NCBI RefSeq assembly: GCF_004362715.1
Contig: NZ_SNYC01000004.1
Coordinates: forward strand, 496,001 to 560,000
Direction: 5' to 3'
Origin: Pedobacter metabolipauper
Lineage (GTDB): Bacteria > Bacteroidota > Bacteroidia > Sphingobacteriales > Sphingobacteriaceae
Length of the DNA stretch: 64,000 nucleotides
The notes under the pieces were generated by a model. The model did no database searches. It was not told the origin of the DNA and saw nothing but the letters and a program-made list of their open reading frames with translations. Shown piece after piece: positions 63,841 through 64,000 of this stretch (position 1 is its first letter; each line of letters starts with the position of its first letter). The translations under genes and the position numbers were made by a program.

Positions 63841-64000
63841 ATGTATAGTATCTTAAAGAGCGCACACTCAGGCTGGCGTTATGTTGTTTTAATTTTATTG
63901 GTATTGGCAGTTGTACAGGCAATCTCCGGATGGCTTGGCAAAAAACCCTATACAGAAGGTAACCGTAAATTCAACGTTTTTACCCTGATCTCCGCACATA
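63841..64000 (+). CDS. Membrane protein, 3' end outside window
   Basis: The frame runs from ATG at 63841 to the window end (53 residues). It begins MYSILKSAHSGWRYVVLI, followed by a hydrophobic transmembrane helix (VLILLVLAVVQAISGWL), a short polar loop (GKKPYTEGNRK) and the start of a second helix (FNVFTLISAH). His residues bordering the helices recall the small cytochrome-b-like integral membrane proteins of Bacteroidetes, but this cannot be confirmed. Confidence 0.6.
   Translation, partial: MYSILKSAHSGWRYVVLILLVLAVVQAISGWLGKKPYTEGNRKFNVFTLISAH

Overview
The window is chromosomal DNA of a Bacteroidetes bacterium, most likely Sphingobacteriaceae and Pedobacter-like. The evidence is a SusC/SusD outer-membrane pair, TonB and Sus-type lipoproteins, the TAnnTTTG promoter -7 motif ahead of several genes, weak or absent Shine-Dalgarno sequences, a LytTR regulator, DUF4369-TlpA and IPExxxVDY proteins, and an arginine pathway whose transcarbamylase is of the Bacteroidetes (ArgF') type. 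No genus was confirmed by a search.

Layout. 1-7.2 kb: glycan uptake (susC 3' part, susD) facing a secreted (alpha/alpha)6-barrel glycosidase. 7.4-9.8 kb: a strongly folded hairpin RNA region, a UPF0173 hydrolase, YbaB/EbfC and an old-yellow-enzyme reductase. 10-24 kb: arginine biosynthesis: a GNAT acyltransferase, argG, argC, argD, argF', argB, proC and argE in one operon, then (after an oppositely oriented S9 peptidase) argH with an aminotransferase. 23.8-35.5 kb: housekeeping genes: prfC, a DUF6600 surface protein, an RsmI-like methylase, nadD-gmk-yicC, acpP-fabF-rnc, pyk and tRNA-Ser(GGA). 35.6-41.2 kb: mostly accessory genes: a secreted hypothetical protein, a DUF4143 ATPase behind a perfect 21-bp inverted repeat, a lipoprotein, a catalytically dead M16-like domain, an orphan LytTR regulator, a beta-barrel protein and a small hydrophilic protein. 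41.3-53.5 kb: GH3 glycosidase, thioredoxin-like protein, AddA/AddB-type helicase-nuclease pair, pdhB and tex. 53.7-64 kb: a PQQ dehydrogenase with an internal cytochrome c, an Lrp/AsnC regulator ending in a perfect 50-bp palindrome, two unusual tRNA-like RNAs, two overlapping amidohydrolases, a TlpA-like protein, a Tat-signal Dabb protein and the start of a membrane protein.

How it works together. The arg operon encodes almost the full route from glutamate to arginine, in a linear form with an ArgE-type deacylase and no ArgJ. The active-site residue at position 90 of the transcarbamylase is Val, which by published swap experiments favours N-succinyl- over N-acetylornithine; the whole pathway may therefore be succinylated.

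The most unusual signal is a dedicated transcription unit at about 56976-57426 (promoter, boxA-like leader, strong terminator). It encodes two tRNA-like RNAs of 111 and 145 nt with encoded CCA, a Leu-type D arm, very long variable arms, discriminator G73 and an apparent GUC (Asp) anticodon. Differences between the copies are compensatory, which argues that both are folded and selected rather than decayed.
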